DNA from: Botryobacter ruber
GTDB taxonomy: Bacteria; Bacteroidota; Bacteroidia; Cytophagales; Hymenobacteraceae
Direction of reading: 5' to 3'
Assembly: GCF_003347595.2 (NCBI RefSeq)
Contig: NZ_QCZK02000055.1
Span: 124,001-188,000 of the forward strand
Length of the DNA: 64,000 nucleotides
Below are positions 7,907 through 17,184 of this stretch, piece after piece (position 1 is the first letter of the stretch; each line of letters opens with the position of its first letter). A program made the translations under genes and the position numbers. Under the pieces are notes generated by a model, which made no database searches, was not told where the DNA came from, and was given only the letters and a program-made list of their open reading frames with translations.

Positions 7907-9022
7907 ATGAAATACCTTTCTGAATATCGGAATGCAGCAGTCGTGAAAAAACTGTTGACAGAGCTACAGGCAATCGTAACTCAGCCCTGGATGCTGATGG
8001 AAATTTGCGGCGGGCAAACACACAGCCTGGTGAAAAACGGTATCCTGGAGATGCTGCCGCCGGAGGTGACGATGGTGCATGGTCCCGGCTGCCCCGTTTG
8101 CGTTACCCCCGCCTCTATGATTGACAAAGCCGTGGCGCTGGCGATGCGGCAGGAGGTGGTGCTGTGTTCGTTTGGCGATATGGTGCGGGTGCCGGGCAGC
8201 CGCAAAAGCCTGCAGCAGGCCCGCTCGGAAGGCGGCAACCTGAAGATTGTGTATTCCCCGCTGGATGCGGTAAAGCTGGCACAGGAGCATCCGGAGAAGG
8301 AAGTGATTTTCTTTGCCGTCGGATTCGAGACAACGGCCCCGGCTAATGCGCTGGCCGTACTGCAGGCGGCGAAGCAGGGGCTGACAAACTTTTCGGTGCT
8401 GGTGTCGCATGTGCTGGTGCCTCCGGCGATGGAAGCGATCCTCAGCGACAGGTTTAACAACATCAACGCTTTCCTGGGGGCAGGCCATGTGTGCACCGTC
8501 ATGGGGCTGCAGGAGTATTACGCGCTGGCGCAAAAGTACCGGGTACCGGTGGTGGTAACCGGTTTCGAACCGGTAGACTTGCTGGAGGGCATCCTGCTGG
8601 CGGTCCGGCAGCTCGAAACAGGTAGGGCAGCAGTTGAAAACCAGTACGCGCGGGTGGTGCGGGAGTCCGGAAACGAGGCTGCGCAGGCGGTAATACGGGA
8701 GGTGTTCGAGGTGGCCGACCGGGAATGGCGGGGCATCGGTTTGATTCCGCAAAGCGGTTACCGGGTACGGGAGCAGTACCGGCAGTTTGATGCGGAGCAG
8801 AAGTTCGGCGAGTCGGCGGAGGTGCTTTTTTCAGAAACTGACACAGGCTGTATAGCGGGCGAAATTCTGCGGGGACTGAAAAAGCCGGCCCAGTGCCCGC
8901 ACTTCGGGAAAGCCTGTACGCCGCTGTATCCGCTGGGAGCACCCATGGTTTCGTCGGAAGGGGCCTGTGCGGCCTACTTTCATTTTTCGCAGGCCTGTGA
9001 AGTTACTGCTTCACCTCATTAA
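7907..9022 (+). CDS. hypD: Hydrogenase formation protein HypD
   Basis: [4Fe-4S] scaffold on which the Fe(CN)2CO moiety is assembled, with HypC and HypE; 371 residues, normal length. Visible motifs are MEICGGQTHSL, HGPGCPVCVTP, FFAVGFETTAPANA and the C-terminal Cys cluster (CIAGEILRG...CPHFGKACTPLYPLGAPMVS in outline). Spacing to both neighbours is about 10 bp. Confidence 0.96.
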   Translation: MKYLSEYRNAAVVKKLLTELQAIVTQPWMLMEICGGQTHSLVKNGILEMLPPEVTMVHGPGCPVCVTPASMIDKAVALAMRQEVVLCSFGDMVRVPGSRKSLQQARSEGGNLKIVYSPLDAVKLAQEHPEKEVIFFAVGFETTAPANALAVLQAAKQGLTNFSVLVSHVLVPPAMEAILSDRFNNINAFLGAGHVCTVMGLQEYYALAQKYRVPVVVTGFEPVDLLEGILLAVRQLETGRAAVENQYARVVRESGNEAAQAVIREVFEVADREWRGIGLIPQSGYRVREQYRQFDAEQKFGESAEVLFSETDTGCIAGEILRGLKKPAQCPHFGKACTPLYPLGAPMVSSEGACAAYFHFSQACEVTASPH

Positions 9023-9031
9023 TACACTCCT

Positions 9032-10051
9032 ATGGAAAAGACATTTGAACGCTTTACCCTCGCCCACGGCAGTGGCGGCGAACTGACCAGTCAGCTGCTG
9101 GAGGACGGGGTTTTTAAGCTGCTGCAGAATGAATACCTGCAAAAGCGGCACGACGGGGCGGTGTTTGAGCTCTCCGGCAGGCTCGCCTTCACCACCGACA
9201 GTTACGTGGTGTCGCCCCTGTTTTTCCCCGGCGGCTGCATCGGCGACCTGGCTGTAAACGGCACCGTTAACGATTTAGCCATGTGCGGCGCCCGGCCAAA
9301 ATTTCTTTCCCTCAGCTTTATCCTGGAAGAAGGTTTTAGTAAAGACGAGTTTCATGCTATTCTATCTGCCATCCGGGAAGCATCAGCTACAGCAGGCGTG
9401 CTGGTGGTAACCGGCGACACGAAAGTAGTGGAGCGCGGCAAAGGCGATAAAATTTTCATCAACACCTCCGGCATCGGGCAGGTGCACCCGCAGGCGCAGG
9501 TAGACGCTGGAAACATCCGGCCCGGCGACCGCATCCTGATCAGCGGCCCGGTTGCCAGCCACGGCATGGCGATAATGTCGGTGCGGGAGGGGCTGGCGTT
9601 TGAGTCACAGCTGCAGAGCGATACGGCCCCTGTACACGAGCAGGTGCTTGCGCTGCTGGACGCGTTTGGTTCCGATATTCACTTCCTCCGCGACCCGACC
9701 CGGGGCGGCGTTGCCACCGTACTCAACGAAATTGCCCGGCAAACGAATTTAGGCATGGCGATAACCGAACAGCAAATCCCGCTGGAGGGGCAGGTGCAGT
9801 CTGCCTGCGAAATGCTGGGCCTCGACCCGCTCTACGTGGCTAACGAAGGCATTTTTATAGCCTGGGTATCGGAAGCCGTAAGCGTAGCCGCGCTGCAGCA
9901 ACTGCAGGCGCTGTCGCCGCCAGGGCAACAGGCAGCCATCATTGGTAAGGTAGTAACAGAACACCCGGGGCAGGTGGTGCTGCAGACGTTCATTGGCGGC
10001 CGCCGGGTGGTGGCGATGCCTTCGGGGGAGCAGCTGCCCCGGATTTGCTAA
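9032..10051 (+). CDS. hypE: Hydrogenase expression/formation protein HypE
   Basis: PurM/ThiL-fold ATPase that dehydrates its C-terminal thiocarboxamide to thiocyanate. The 339-residue protein starts with FTLAHGSGGELTS and has DSYVVSPLFFPGG, AVNGTVNDLAMCGA and DPTRGGVATVLNE. It ends in the required PRIC, whose terminal Cys accepts the carbamoyl group from HypF. Last gene of the hyp operon; a convergent methyltransferase gene follows. Confidence 0.96.
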   Translation: MEKTFERFTLAHGSGGELTSQLLEDGVFKLLQNEYLQKRHDGAVFELSGRLAFTTDSYVVSPLFFPGGCIGDLAVNGTVNDLAMCGARPKFLSLSFILEEGFSKDEFHAILSAIREASATAGVLVVTGDTKVVERGKGDKIFINTSGIGQVHPQAQVDAGNIRPGDRILISGPVASHGMAIMSVREGLAFESQLQSDTAPVHEQVLALLDAFGSDIHFLRDPTRGGVATVLNEIARQTNLGMAITEQQIPLEGQVQSACEMLGLDPLYVANEGIFIAWVSEAVSVAALQQLQALSPPGQQAAIIGKVVTEHPGQVVLQTFIGGRRVVAMPSGEQLPRIC

Positions 10052-10065
10052 GAAAACAGCTTATT

Positions 10066-10104
10066 TTATTCTGCTGCTGCAGTCACTACACCCGCTGCTC
10101 CTGT
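10066..10104 (-). repeat. Dispersed GTGGTGGC-family repeat between hypE and methyltransferase gene
   Basis: Read on the reverse strand: CAGGAGCAGCGGGTGTAGTG, then ACTGCAGCAGCAGAATAAAA. It matches the copy at 48099-48140 closely (TGACTG/AATAAA variant) and fills the gap between two convergent genes. Confidence 0.6.
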
Positions 10105-10106
10105 AT

Positions 10107-11000
10107 TTACTTGCCCACCGAAGTGAACCTGAAAAAAGTACCCAGTGGCAGCTTACGCTCGCCGCGGTCGTGCAGGTAGAGTTCGCCCATCTCGGGGTGT
10201 TTTACCTGGTCTTTAAATGTCAGGTGCATCAGGTTATCCAGCACCATGGCCGAGAAGCCGATGGAGTAGAGGTTGATGAGCAGGAAATAATCTGTCTTGT
10301 CGAGCAGCTCCTGGCAGAGCTTTATCATCTCGTTCAGCTCCTCCTCCAGTTGCCATTTCTCGCCGTTGGGGCCGCGGCCATACGCGGGCGGGTCCAGGAT
10401 GATGCCGTTGTAGGTGTTACCGCGCTTCACTTCGCGGCGGGCAAATTTCATGGCATCTTCCACTACCCACCGGATGTTGTCGAGGCGGCTGGCTTCCATG
10501 TTGTCGCGGGCCCAGTAGTTTACCTGCTTCACCGAGTCGAGGTGTGTTACGTCGGCCCCGGCGGCTTTGGCAGCCAGTGTGGCGGCGCCTGTGTAGGCAA
10601 ACATGTTCAGTACCTTTGGCGGCTTCGTCTTCAGCTGGCGGGTGGTGTCGTAGATAAAGCGCCAGTTGCTGTCCTGCTCCGGGAACAGCCCCACATGCTT
10701 GAACGACGAGAGGCCCAGCCGGAAGCTCAGGCTCATGTCTTTATACTTATAATCGATGTACCACTGCTCGGGCATTCCCTTTTTTAACTGCCACTGGCCT
10801 TTCTCGGAGCTGCCCTTGTCGCGCTTGAACACGGCCTGGGCCAGCCGCTGCCATTCCTGTTCGGGCAGATGCTTGTCCCAGATGGCCTGCGGTTCCGGGC
10901 GTGCCACGTAGTACTTGCCGAATCGCTCCAGTTTTTCAAAATTTCCGGAATCTACCAGCTCATAATCAGGCCAGTTTTCTGTTGTTAAAAAGGAATACAT
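10107..11000 (-). CDS. Class I SAM-dependent methyltransferase, RlmI/RlmK-like
   Basis: Probable rRNA base methyltransferase of 297 residues from the chosen ATG at 11000 (MYSFLTTENWPDYELVDSG); an in-frame ATG 30 bp upstream at 11030 is also possible. The SAM-binding motif VLNMFAYTGAATLAAKAAGA and the catalytic-loop motif LDPPAYGRG are clear, with a short N-terminal domain before them. Relatives include 23S rRNA m5C1962-type enzymes, but it lacks the N-terminal PUA domain of RlmI, so the substrate is uncertain. It converges on hypE and diverges from dapF. Confidence 0.8.
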   Translation of the reverse strand: MYSFLTTENWPDYELVDSGNFEKLERFGKYYVARPEPQAIWDKHLPEQEWQRLAQAVFKRDKGSSEKGQWQLKKGMPEQWYIDYKYKDMSLSFRLGLSSFKHVGLFPEQDSNWRFIYDTTRQLKTKPPKVLNMFAYTGAATLAAKAAGADVTHLDSVKQVNYWARDNMEASRLDNIRWVVEDAMKFARREVKRGNTYNGIILDPPAYGRGPNGEKWQLEEELNEMIKLCQELLDKTDYFLLINLYSIGFSAMVLDNLMHLTFKDQVKHPEMGELYLHDRGERKLPLGTFFRFTSVGK

Positions 11001-11106
11001 ATCTTTGTAGATTATTTCGGCAAAAGCCAACCGGCTGTAAAAGTAGTAATTAATATGCCGAACCTAAAAAAGTGCACTAAGTTGCAGAACTAATTGTTTC
11101 AAGTAC

Positions 11107-11880
11107 ATGATAGTAAACTTTTACAAATATCAGGGCACGGGCAACGACTTTGTGATGGTCGATAACCGCAAACGAACTTTTCCGGCAGACGATGAGCAAC
11201 TGGTAAAACGCATGTGCGACCGCCGCATGGGCGTTGGAGCCGACGGGCTTATCCTGTTGCAGGACCATCCTACCTACGATTTCGAAATGGTGTATTACAA
11301 CGCCGATGGCAGGGTAGGCTCCATGTGCGGCAACGGCGCCCGTTGTGCGGTCCGCTTTGCCCGCCAGCTGGGTGTGATCGAGGATGTGGCCTGTTTCCTG
11401 GCCGCCGACGGCGAGCACCAGGCCAGCGTGGAACGCGACGATATTCACCTGAAAATGAACGATGTGAGCGGCGTGGAGCAGATTGGCGACGATTATTTCC
11501 TGAATACCGGATCGCCGCATTATGTGCGTTTTGTAGATAATGTGCAGGAACTGGATGTGTACCGGGAAGGCCGTGCCGTCCGCTACAACAGCCGCTTCAG
11601 CGAGAAAGGCACCAATGTTAACTTCGCCGAGCGCATTGCGGAAGACGAGTTTTTTGTGCGCACCTACGAGCGTGGCGTGGAAGATGAAACCCTCTCCTGC
11701 GGTACCGGCGTAACTGCCTGCGCTCTGGTGGCAGGATTAAGAGGCATCGACAGCCCAATCAAAGTAAAAACATTGGGCGGAGAGCTGATGGTTACCTTTA
11801 AGCACGAAGGCGACAATTTCTACAGCATCTACCTGATGGGACCTGCAAAGCTTGTTTTTTCCGGTTCGATTACTGTTTAA
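11107..11880 (+). CDS. dapF: Diaminopimelate epimerase
   Basis: Cofactor-independent epimerase converting LL- to meso-diaminopimelate for lysine and peptidoglycan. 257 residues, with the N-terminal FYKYQGTGNDFVMVDNR and the two catalytic Cys motifs MCGNGARC and ETLSCGTGVTACA. The family length is normal. A GNAT gene follows after 39 bp in the same direction. Confidence 0.97.
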   Translation: MIVNFYKYQGTGNDFVMVDNRKRTFPADDEQLVKRMCDRRMGVGADGLILLQDHPTYDFEMVYYNADGRVGSMCGNGARCAVRFARQLGVIEDVACFLAADGEHQASVERDDIHLKMNDVSGVEQIGDDYFLNTGSPHYVRFVDNVQELDVYREGRAVRYNSRFSEKGTNVNFAERIAEDEFFVRTYERGVEDETLSCGTGVTACALVAGLRGIDSPIKVKTLGGELMVTFKHEGDNFYSIYLMGPAKLVFSGSITV

Positions 11881-11919
11881 AGCAGCATCTAAAAAGTAAC
11901 AACCTAAATCCGGATCAGC

Positions 11920-12435
11920 GTGTTTTTAAAGTCAGACAAAATTTACCTGCGAGCTTTAGAACCCACTGATCTGGATTTTTTATATGAGCTGGAAAACGAT
12001 GTCAGCGTCTGGCACGTGGGCAACACAGTGGCACCCTATTCCAGGTTCGTGCTGGAGCAGTACCTCGAAAACGCTGCCCTCGATATTTACACCGTCCGCC
12101 AGCTGCGGTTGCTCATCTGCACCCCCGACCACCAACCCGTAGGCGCCATCGATCTTTTTGATTTCGAGCCGCTGCACTGCCGTGCCGGCATCGGTATTAT
12201 GCTTGCGCCCGCTTTCCGCCGACAAGGTTACGCTTCCGAAAGCCTATCACTGCTGCTCGACTACTGCAGGCAAACGCTCCTGCTGCACCAGGTCTACTGC
12301 TCCGTCACCGCCTCGAACCACACCAGCCGCCAGCTTTTCGAACAGGCAGGTTTCCAGGAAGTGGGGCTGCGAAAAGAGTGGCTCCGGACAGCAGCAGGCT
12401 GGGACGATGTGGTAGAGTACCAGAAACTTTTTTAA
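11920..12435 (+). CDS. GNAT-family N-acetyltransferase, RimJ-like
   Basis: 171-residue acetyltransferase starting at GTG 11920 (MFLKSDKIYLRALEPTDLDFLYELEND). The acetyl-CoA loop is seen at GIGIMLAPAFRRQGYASESL, followed by the typical VTASNHTSRQLFEQAGFQEVG C-terminal half. This resembles the RimJ/RimL branch, which acetylates protein N-termini or small amines; the substrate is not predictable. Possibly cotranscribed with dapF. Confidence 0.85.
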   Translation: MFLKSDKIYLRALEPTDLDFLYELENDVSVWHVGNTVAPYSRFVLEQYLENAALDIYTVRQLRLLICTPDHQPVGAIDLFDFEPLHCRAGIGIMLAPAFRRQGYASESLSLLLDYCRQTLLLHQVYCSVTASNHTSRQLFEQAGFQEVGLRKEWLRTAAGWDDVVEYQKLF

Positions 12436-12518
12436 ATCTCAAAGCTGCAATAACCTGTTAAGCAGTGGTATCCACTGCCCAGGCACCTCTTGTAAGGGCT
12501 TTTCTCCGGCAATTACTT

Positions 12519-12850
12519 ATCTGCTCCTGCCACCACAGCCTCTGCTGCTGTCCGAACACGATTAAATGATTAAAGGATCAACAGGATTATTTGTCTGAAC
12601 CGCTGATTCGTGTGATTTAATTGATTTTTGTGATTATTTGTCTGAACACGATTAAATGATTGCAGGATCAACAGGATTATTTGTCTGAATCAGGATTTAC
12701 AGAATTTCTGAATTGTCAGAATTGGGTTTGTCTGTGGTTCGGGCAGGAGACGCGAGCACCGCGTCTCTACAGCCGCCCCCCTCAACCTCTCAACCTCTCA
12801 ACCTCTCTACCTTCTAAACTTCCAAACTCCTAAACTTTCATTCCCTCCCC
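12519..12850 (+). repeat. Composite intergenic repeat A
   Basis: Order of blocks: inverted GTGGTGGC repeat (12519-12555); two near-identical units of ACACGATTAAATGATT + GGATCAACAGGATTATTTGTCTGAA separated by a GTGATTTAATTGATTTTTGTG block; a GTCTGAATCAGGATTTACAG block; a hairpin GAGACGCG..CGCGTCTC (12747-12767); then CCTCTCAAC and TTCTAAACTTCCAAACTC microsatellite-like runs. Related copies lie at 18974-19345 (inverted) and 40321-40640. Confidence 0.8.
12747..12767. repeat. GAGACGCG/CGCGTCTC hairpin of composite repeat A
   Basis: A perfect 8-bp stem with a 5-nt loop. The same hairpin recurs at 19113-19133 and 40500-40520 with changed loop and stem bases, which is consistent with conserved structure. 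Confidence 0.7.
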
Positions 12851-13144
12851 AATAACAAATAACTAACAACCAATAACTAATTTAACCCAAAACCAATCCC
12901 GGTGAAACAACGAATAACCTGTAAAGGACTACTGCCATTTTGCCGATTTTACCTGATATGGCATAACATTTTCGGTTTCATGAAAAAGTTCTGCTCACGG
13001 GCGAACTATTATCTGTAAGTTTGGCAGGAGATGCGCTTAACTGCAGTGTGGTATTGTTTTCGTACAGATGCTACGATATGTCAGAAAAACAGCTTATTTT
13101 TGACAACCTTACGTTCATAGAAATTCATTTAATAGCAACACATA

Positions 13145-16100
13145 ATGTTAGATTTTTTCGGTAAAACCGTTGCGAAACTATTCGGAACTAAATCCGACAG
13201 AGATATAAAGAACGTTGTTCCTTACGTTTCTCAAATAAACGAAGAATATGCAAAGCTAGCCAGCCTGTCCGATGACCAGCTTCGCCAGAAAACAGCCGAG
13301 GTAAAAGGTATCATTGATGAGCGGCTGAAGCCAATCGACGAGCAGATAGCGGCGCTGCATAAGCGTGTTGCCGATGAACCGGAGCTCAACATTGTGCAGA
13401 AAGAAAATATCTTCTCTGAAATTGACGAGCTCGAAAAGCAGCGAAACAAAGACCTGGAAGTAGTACTGATGGATGTGCTGCCGACGGCTTTTGCTATTGT
13501 TAAAGAAACCGCCCGCCGTTACAAAGAAAATAAGCAACTGGTGGTAACCGCTACCGACCTGGACAGAGACTTTGCTTCCAGGAAGCCGAACGTGCAGCTG
13601 GAGGGCGACAAAGCTACCTGGTCGAACACCTGGGTGGCAGCCGGCCACGAACTAACCTGGGACATGCTTCACTACGATGTGCAGCTGATTGGCGGCGTGG
13701 TGCTGCACCAGGGTAAAATTGCCGAGATGGCAACCGGTGAAGGTAAAACACTCGTGGCTACCCTGCCTGCCTTCCTGAATGCGCTGGCAAAACGTGGCGT
13801 GCACGTGGTAACGGTGAACGACTACCTGGCCAAACGTGACTCCGAGTGGATGGCGCCCCTGTTCGAGTTCCATGGTATTACAATAGACTGTATTGATAAG
13901 CACCAGCCAAACTCCGAGGCCCGCCGCAACGCCTACCGTGCCGACATCACCTACGGTACCAACAACGAGTTCGGCTTTGATTACCTGCGCGACAACATGG
14001 CCCGCGAACCGCAGGACCTCGTGCAGCGCAAGCACCACTACGCTATGGTGGATGAGGTGGACTCCGTTTTGATTGACGATGCCCGTACGCCACTGATTAT
14101 TTCCGGTCCGGTGCCCCGTGGCGATGAGCACGAGTTCTACCAGCTCAAGCCACGCATTGCTATGCTGGTGGATGCGCAACGCAAAATTGTAAACAACTTC
14201 CTGACCGAGGCCAAGCGCCTGATAAAAGAAGGCAACGATAAAGACGGTGGCCTGTCCCTGTTCCGGGCGTACCGTGGTCTGCCCAAGAGCAAGCCGCTGA
14301 TTAAGTTCCTGAGCGAAACCGGTAACCGTGCCGTGCTGCAGAAAACCGAGAACTACTACCTGCAGGACAATTCCCGCATGATGCCGGAAGCCGACGAGCC
14401 GCTCTACTTCACCATCGACGAAAAACACAACCAGATAGAGCTGACCGAGAAAGGCGTTGACCTGATCACCGGCCAGGGCGAAGATCCAAACTTCTTCATT
14501 ATGCCCGATATCGGTACCGAAATAGCCAACATCGAAAACGACAAGTCGCAGTCGAATGAAGAGCAGCTGCATGCCAAGGAAAAACTGATTTCCGACTTCC
14601 AGGAAAAATCGAAGCGTATCCACACCATCAACCAGTTGCTCAAGGCCTACACCCTGTTCGAGAAAGATACGGAGTACATTGTAACGCCTGATCACAAAGT
14701 GAAAATTGTGGATGAGCAGACGGGCCGTGTAATGGAAGGCCGCCGCTATTCCGACGGGCTGCACCAGGCCATCGAGGCAAAGGAAAACGTGAAGGTAGAA
14801 GATGCTACACAAACCTACGCCACCGTTACGCTGCAGAACTACTTCCGGATGTACCACAAGCTGGCCGGTATGACAGGTACTGCCGAAACAGAAGCCGGTG
14901 AGTTCTGGGATATTTACAAACTGGATGTGGTAGTAATCCCGACCAACAGGCCAATCCAGCGCAAAGACGAGCACGACAAGGTATACAAAACCACCCGCGA
15001 GAAATTCAATGCCGTAGCCGACGAAATTGTAGCGCTTACAGAGGTCGGACGACCGGTGCTGGTGGGTACTACCTCGGTAGAGATATCGGAGTTGCTGAGC
15101 CGCATGCTGACCATGCGTAAAATCAGGCACCAGGTACTAAACGCCAAGCAGCACCAGAAAGAAGCCGAGATTGTAGCCGAAGCCGGTAAGCCGGGTACCG
15201 TAACCATTGCCACCAACATGGCGGGGCGTGGTACCGACATCAAGCTTGCACCTGAGTCTAAAGCGGCCGGTGGTTTGGCCATTGTAGGTACAGAACGCCA
15301 CGAGTCCCGCCGTGTAGACCGCCAGTTGCGTGGTCGTGCCGGTCGTCAGGGTGATCCGGGTTCTTCGCAGTTCTTCGTGTCGCTGGAAGACAACCTGATG
15401 CGCCTCTTCGGCTCCGACCGCATTGCCCGCCTCATGGACCGCATGGGACTGGAAGAAGGTGAGGTAATTCAGCACTCCATGATCACCAACTCCATTGAGC
15501 GAGCGCAGAAGAAGGTAGAGGAAAACAACTTCGGTATGCGTAAGCGCCTGCTCGAGTACGACGACGTGATGAACGCCCAACGCGAAGTGGTGTACAAACG
15601 CCGCCGAAATGCCCTGTATGGCGAACGCCTGGAGCTGGATATCTGGAACATGATCTACGATATCAGCGAAGATTTGGTAGTGAACTTCAAAAACGTAAAC
15701 GACTACGAGAACTTCGAACTGAGCATCATCCGCATTTTCGGTTACAATACTGGCATCACACAGGAAGATTTTAATGGTACCAATGCCAATGTGCTGGCGG
15801 AGCGCCTGTATAACGAGGCCCTGAGTTACTACCTGAACAAGAACAAGCAAATTGCCGCACAGGCCTACCCGATCATTACCGACATTCACCAGAACCGTGG
15901 ACCGATGATCGAGAACGTAGCCGTGCCGTTTACCGATGGCAAGCGCCAGTTAGCAGCTGTCGCCAATCTCACCAAAACCTTCGAAACGCAGGGGCTGGAG
16001 CTGATTCGTGCTATGGAAAAGATCGTGACCTTAGGCACCATCGATCACGCCTGGACAGACCACCTGCGCCACATGGACGACCTGAAGCAGTCGGTGCAGA

Positions 16101-16516
16101 ATGCGGTGTACGAGCAGAAAGATCCGCTCCTGATTTACAAGTTCGAATCGTTTGAGCTGTTCAAGCGCATGATTGGCAAAGTAAACGAAGAAACAGTTTC
16201 GTTCCTGTTCCACGCCTTTATTCCAATTCAGGCACCCGAGCAGGTACAGGAGCCGCGTCCGCAGCCAAAGCAGAAGGCGCCGGTGCTGCACGAAGAGAAG
16301 CAGGAAGTGCATTCTTCGCTCGAAGGAAGCGATGGCTCTACCTCCGGGCATACGCCGGAGCCTCCCAAGGTGATGCCTGCTCATTCGCACAAAGTAGCCG
16401 GCCGCAACGACCGCGTAAGCGTGCAGTACAACGATGGCCGCGTGCTGAAAGATGTGAAGTTCAAGACGGTAGAGCAGGATCTGCAGAATAACCGTTGTAT
16501 CCTGCTGGAGGACTAG
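13145..16516 (+). CDS. secA: Preprotein translocase ATPase SecA
   Basis: Motor of the Sec translocon, 1123 residues. The N-terminus MLDFFGKTVAKLFGTKSDRD is typical. Motor motifs are ATGEGKTLVATLPA (Walker A), VDEVDSVLIDDARTPLIISG (Walker B region), NMAGRGTDIKL and QLRGRAGRQGD. Two insertions typical of Bacteroidota make it longer than the E. coli protein: a charged helical segment at residues about 60-100 and an extended PPXD region at about 340-480. The C-terminus is a low-complexity linker and a short conserved tail with no CxCx8CH zinc motif, so SecB-type zinc binding is not expected. It is followed at once by deoC. Confidence 0.97.
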   Translation: MLDFFGKTVAKLFGTKSDRDIKNVVPYVSQINEEYAKLASLSDDQLRQKTAEVKGIIDERLKPIDEQIAALHKRVADEPELNIVQKENIFSEIDELEKQRNKDLEVVLMDVLPTAFAIVKETARRYKENKQLVVTATDLDRDFASRKPNVQLEGDKATWSNTWVAAGHELTWDMLHYDVQLIGGVVLHQGKIAEMATGEGKTLVATLPAFLNALAKRGVHVVTVNDYLAKRDSEWMAPLFEFHGITIDCIDKHQPNSEARRNAYRADITYGTNNEFGFDYLRDNMAREPQDLVQRKHHYAMVDEVDSVLIDDARTPLIISGPVPRGDEHEFYQLKPRIAMLVDAQRKIVNNFLTEAKRLIKEGNDKDGGLSLFRAYRGLPKSKPLIKFLSETGNRAVLQKTENYYLQDNSRMMPEADEPLYFTIDEKHNQIELTEKGVDLITGQGEDPNFFIMPDIGTEIANIENDKSQSNEEQLHAKEKLISDFQEKSKRIHTINQLLKAYTLFEKDTEYIVTPDHKVKIVDEQTGRVMEGRRYSDGLHQAIEAKENVKVEDATQTYATVTLQNYFRMYHKLAGMTGTAETEAGEFWDIYKLDVVVIPTNRPIQRKDEHDKVYKTTREKFNAVADEIVALTEVGRPVLVGTTSVEISELLSRMLTMRKIRHQVLNAKQHQKEAEIVAEAGKPGTVTIATNMAGRGTDIKLAPESKAAGGLAIVGTERHESRRVDRQLRGRAGRQGDPGSSQFFVSLEDNLMRLFGSDRIARLMDRMGLEEGEVIQHSMITNSIERAQKKVEENNFGMRKRLLEYDDVMNAQREVVYKRRRNALYGERLELDIWNMIYDISEDLVVNFKNVNDYENFELSIIRIFGYNTGITQEDFNGTNANVLAERLYNEALSYYLNKNKQIAAQAYPIITDIHQNRGPMIENVAVPFTDGKRQLAAVANLTKTFETQGLELIRAMEKIVTLGTIDHAWTDHLRHMDDLKQSVQNAVYEQKDPLLIYKFESFELFKRMIGKVNEETVSFLFHAFIPIQAPEQVQEPRPQPKQKAPVLHEEKQEVHSSLEGSDGSTSGHTPEPPKVMPAHSHKVAGRNDRVSVQYNDGRVLKDVKFKTVEQDLQNNRCILLED

Positions 16517-16521
16517 CGCCT

Positions 16522-17184
16522 ATGACAGGAGAGCAACTTGCCGCCTTCATCGATCATACCCTGTTGCGTCCCGATGCAACAGCCGGTATGGTGCAGCAAC
16601 TGTGCGACGAAGCAAAGCAATATGGTTTCGCCGCCGTTTGCGTGCCGCCGTGTTATGTGCCACTGGCCCAGGAACACCTGGGATCGGATGCGCCGGTGAA
16701 ACTGGCAACCGTTGTGGGCTTCCCGCTGGGGTACCAGCACGAAAAGGTGAAGATGCTGGAAACGGAACTGGCTATTGTAGAAGGTGCCAACGAAATAGAC
16801 GTAGTGATGAACATTGCTGCGTTTAAATCCGGCAACTATAACCTGGTACAGGAAGAACTGGCGAACCTGACGGAGTACTGCGAACTGCACGGGGTAACGC
16901 TGAAGGTAATTATTGAAACAGCGCTACTGTCGCAGGAGGAAATTGTGAAGGCCTGTGAAGTATGTGCAGCGGCCAATGTGCACTATGTAAAAACCTCTAC
17001 CGGCTTTGCGTCGCGTGGCGCTTCGGTGGCAGACATAGAACTTATGCGCCGTTCGTTGCCCGACCATATTAAAATAAAAGCATCGGGAGGCATAAAAACC
17101 TTCGCCGAAGCAGAAGCGTTAGTGAAGGCAGGAGCAGACAGGTTGGGTTGCTCCGCCAGCATCCGGATTATCAATAATGAATAG
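16522..17184 (+). CDS. deoC: Deoxyribose-phosphate aldolase
   Basis: Class I aldolase cleaving 2-deoxyribose-5-phosphate to glyceraldehyde-3-phosphate and acetaldehyde. 220 residues from ATG 16522 (MTGEQLAAFIDHTLLRPDA), 5 bp after the secA stop; an upstream in-frame ATG inside secA is less likely. Catalytic features are NEIDVVMNIAAFKSG, the Schiff-base Lys in VKTSTGF, and KASGGIKTFAEAEAL. Its stop overlaps the start of the next lipoprotein gene by 8 bp, so the three genes may be cotranscribed from secA. Confidence 0.96.
   Translation: MTGEQLAAFIDHTLLRPDATAGMVQQLCDEAKQYGFAAVCVPPCYVPLAQEHLGSDAPVKLATVVGFPLGYQHEKVKMLETELAIVEGANEIDVVMNIAAFKSGNYNLVQEELANLTEYCELHGVTLKVIIETALLSQEEIVKACEVCAAANVHYVKTSTGFASRGASVADIELMRRSLPDHIKIKASGGIKTFAEAEALVKAGADRLGCSASIRIINNE

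Larger units (their letters stand above)
12436..13144. other. 709-bp intergenic region: composite repeat, then AT-rich secA leader
   Basis: No convincing gene. 12519-12850 is composite repeat A. From about 12850 to 13144 the sequence is AT-rich and must hold the secA promoter. A TATTTTTG hexamer-like element at about 13093 fits the Bacteroidota TAnnTTTG, but I see no good TTTG partner 19-21 bp upstream. Confidence 0.6.

Noticed and set aside
13652..15130. Long antisense open frame across secA
   Set aside because: It is a shadow of the strongly biased secA codons; the translation has no recognisable domain and no start signal.
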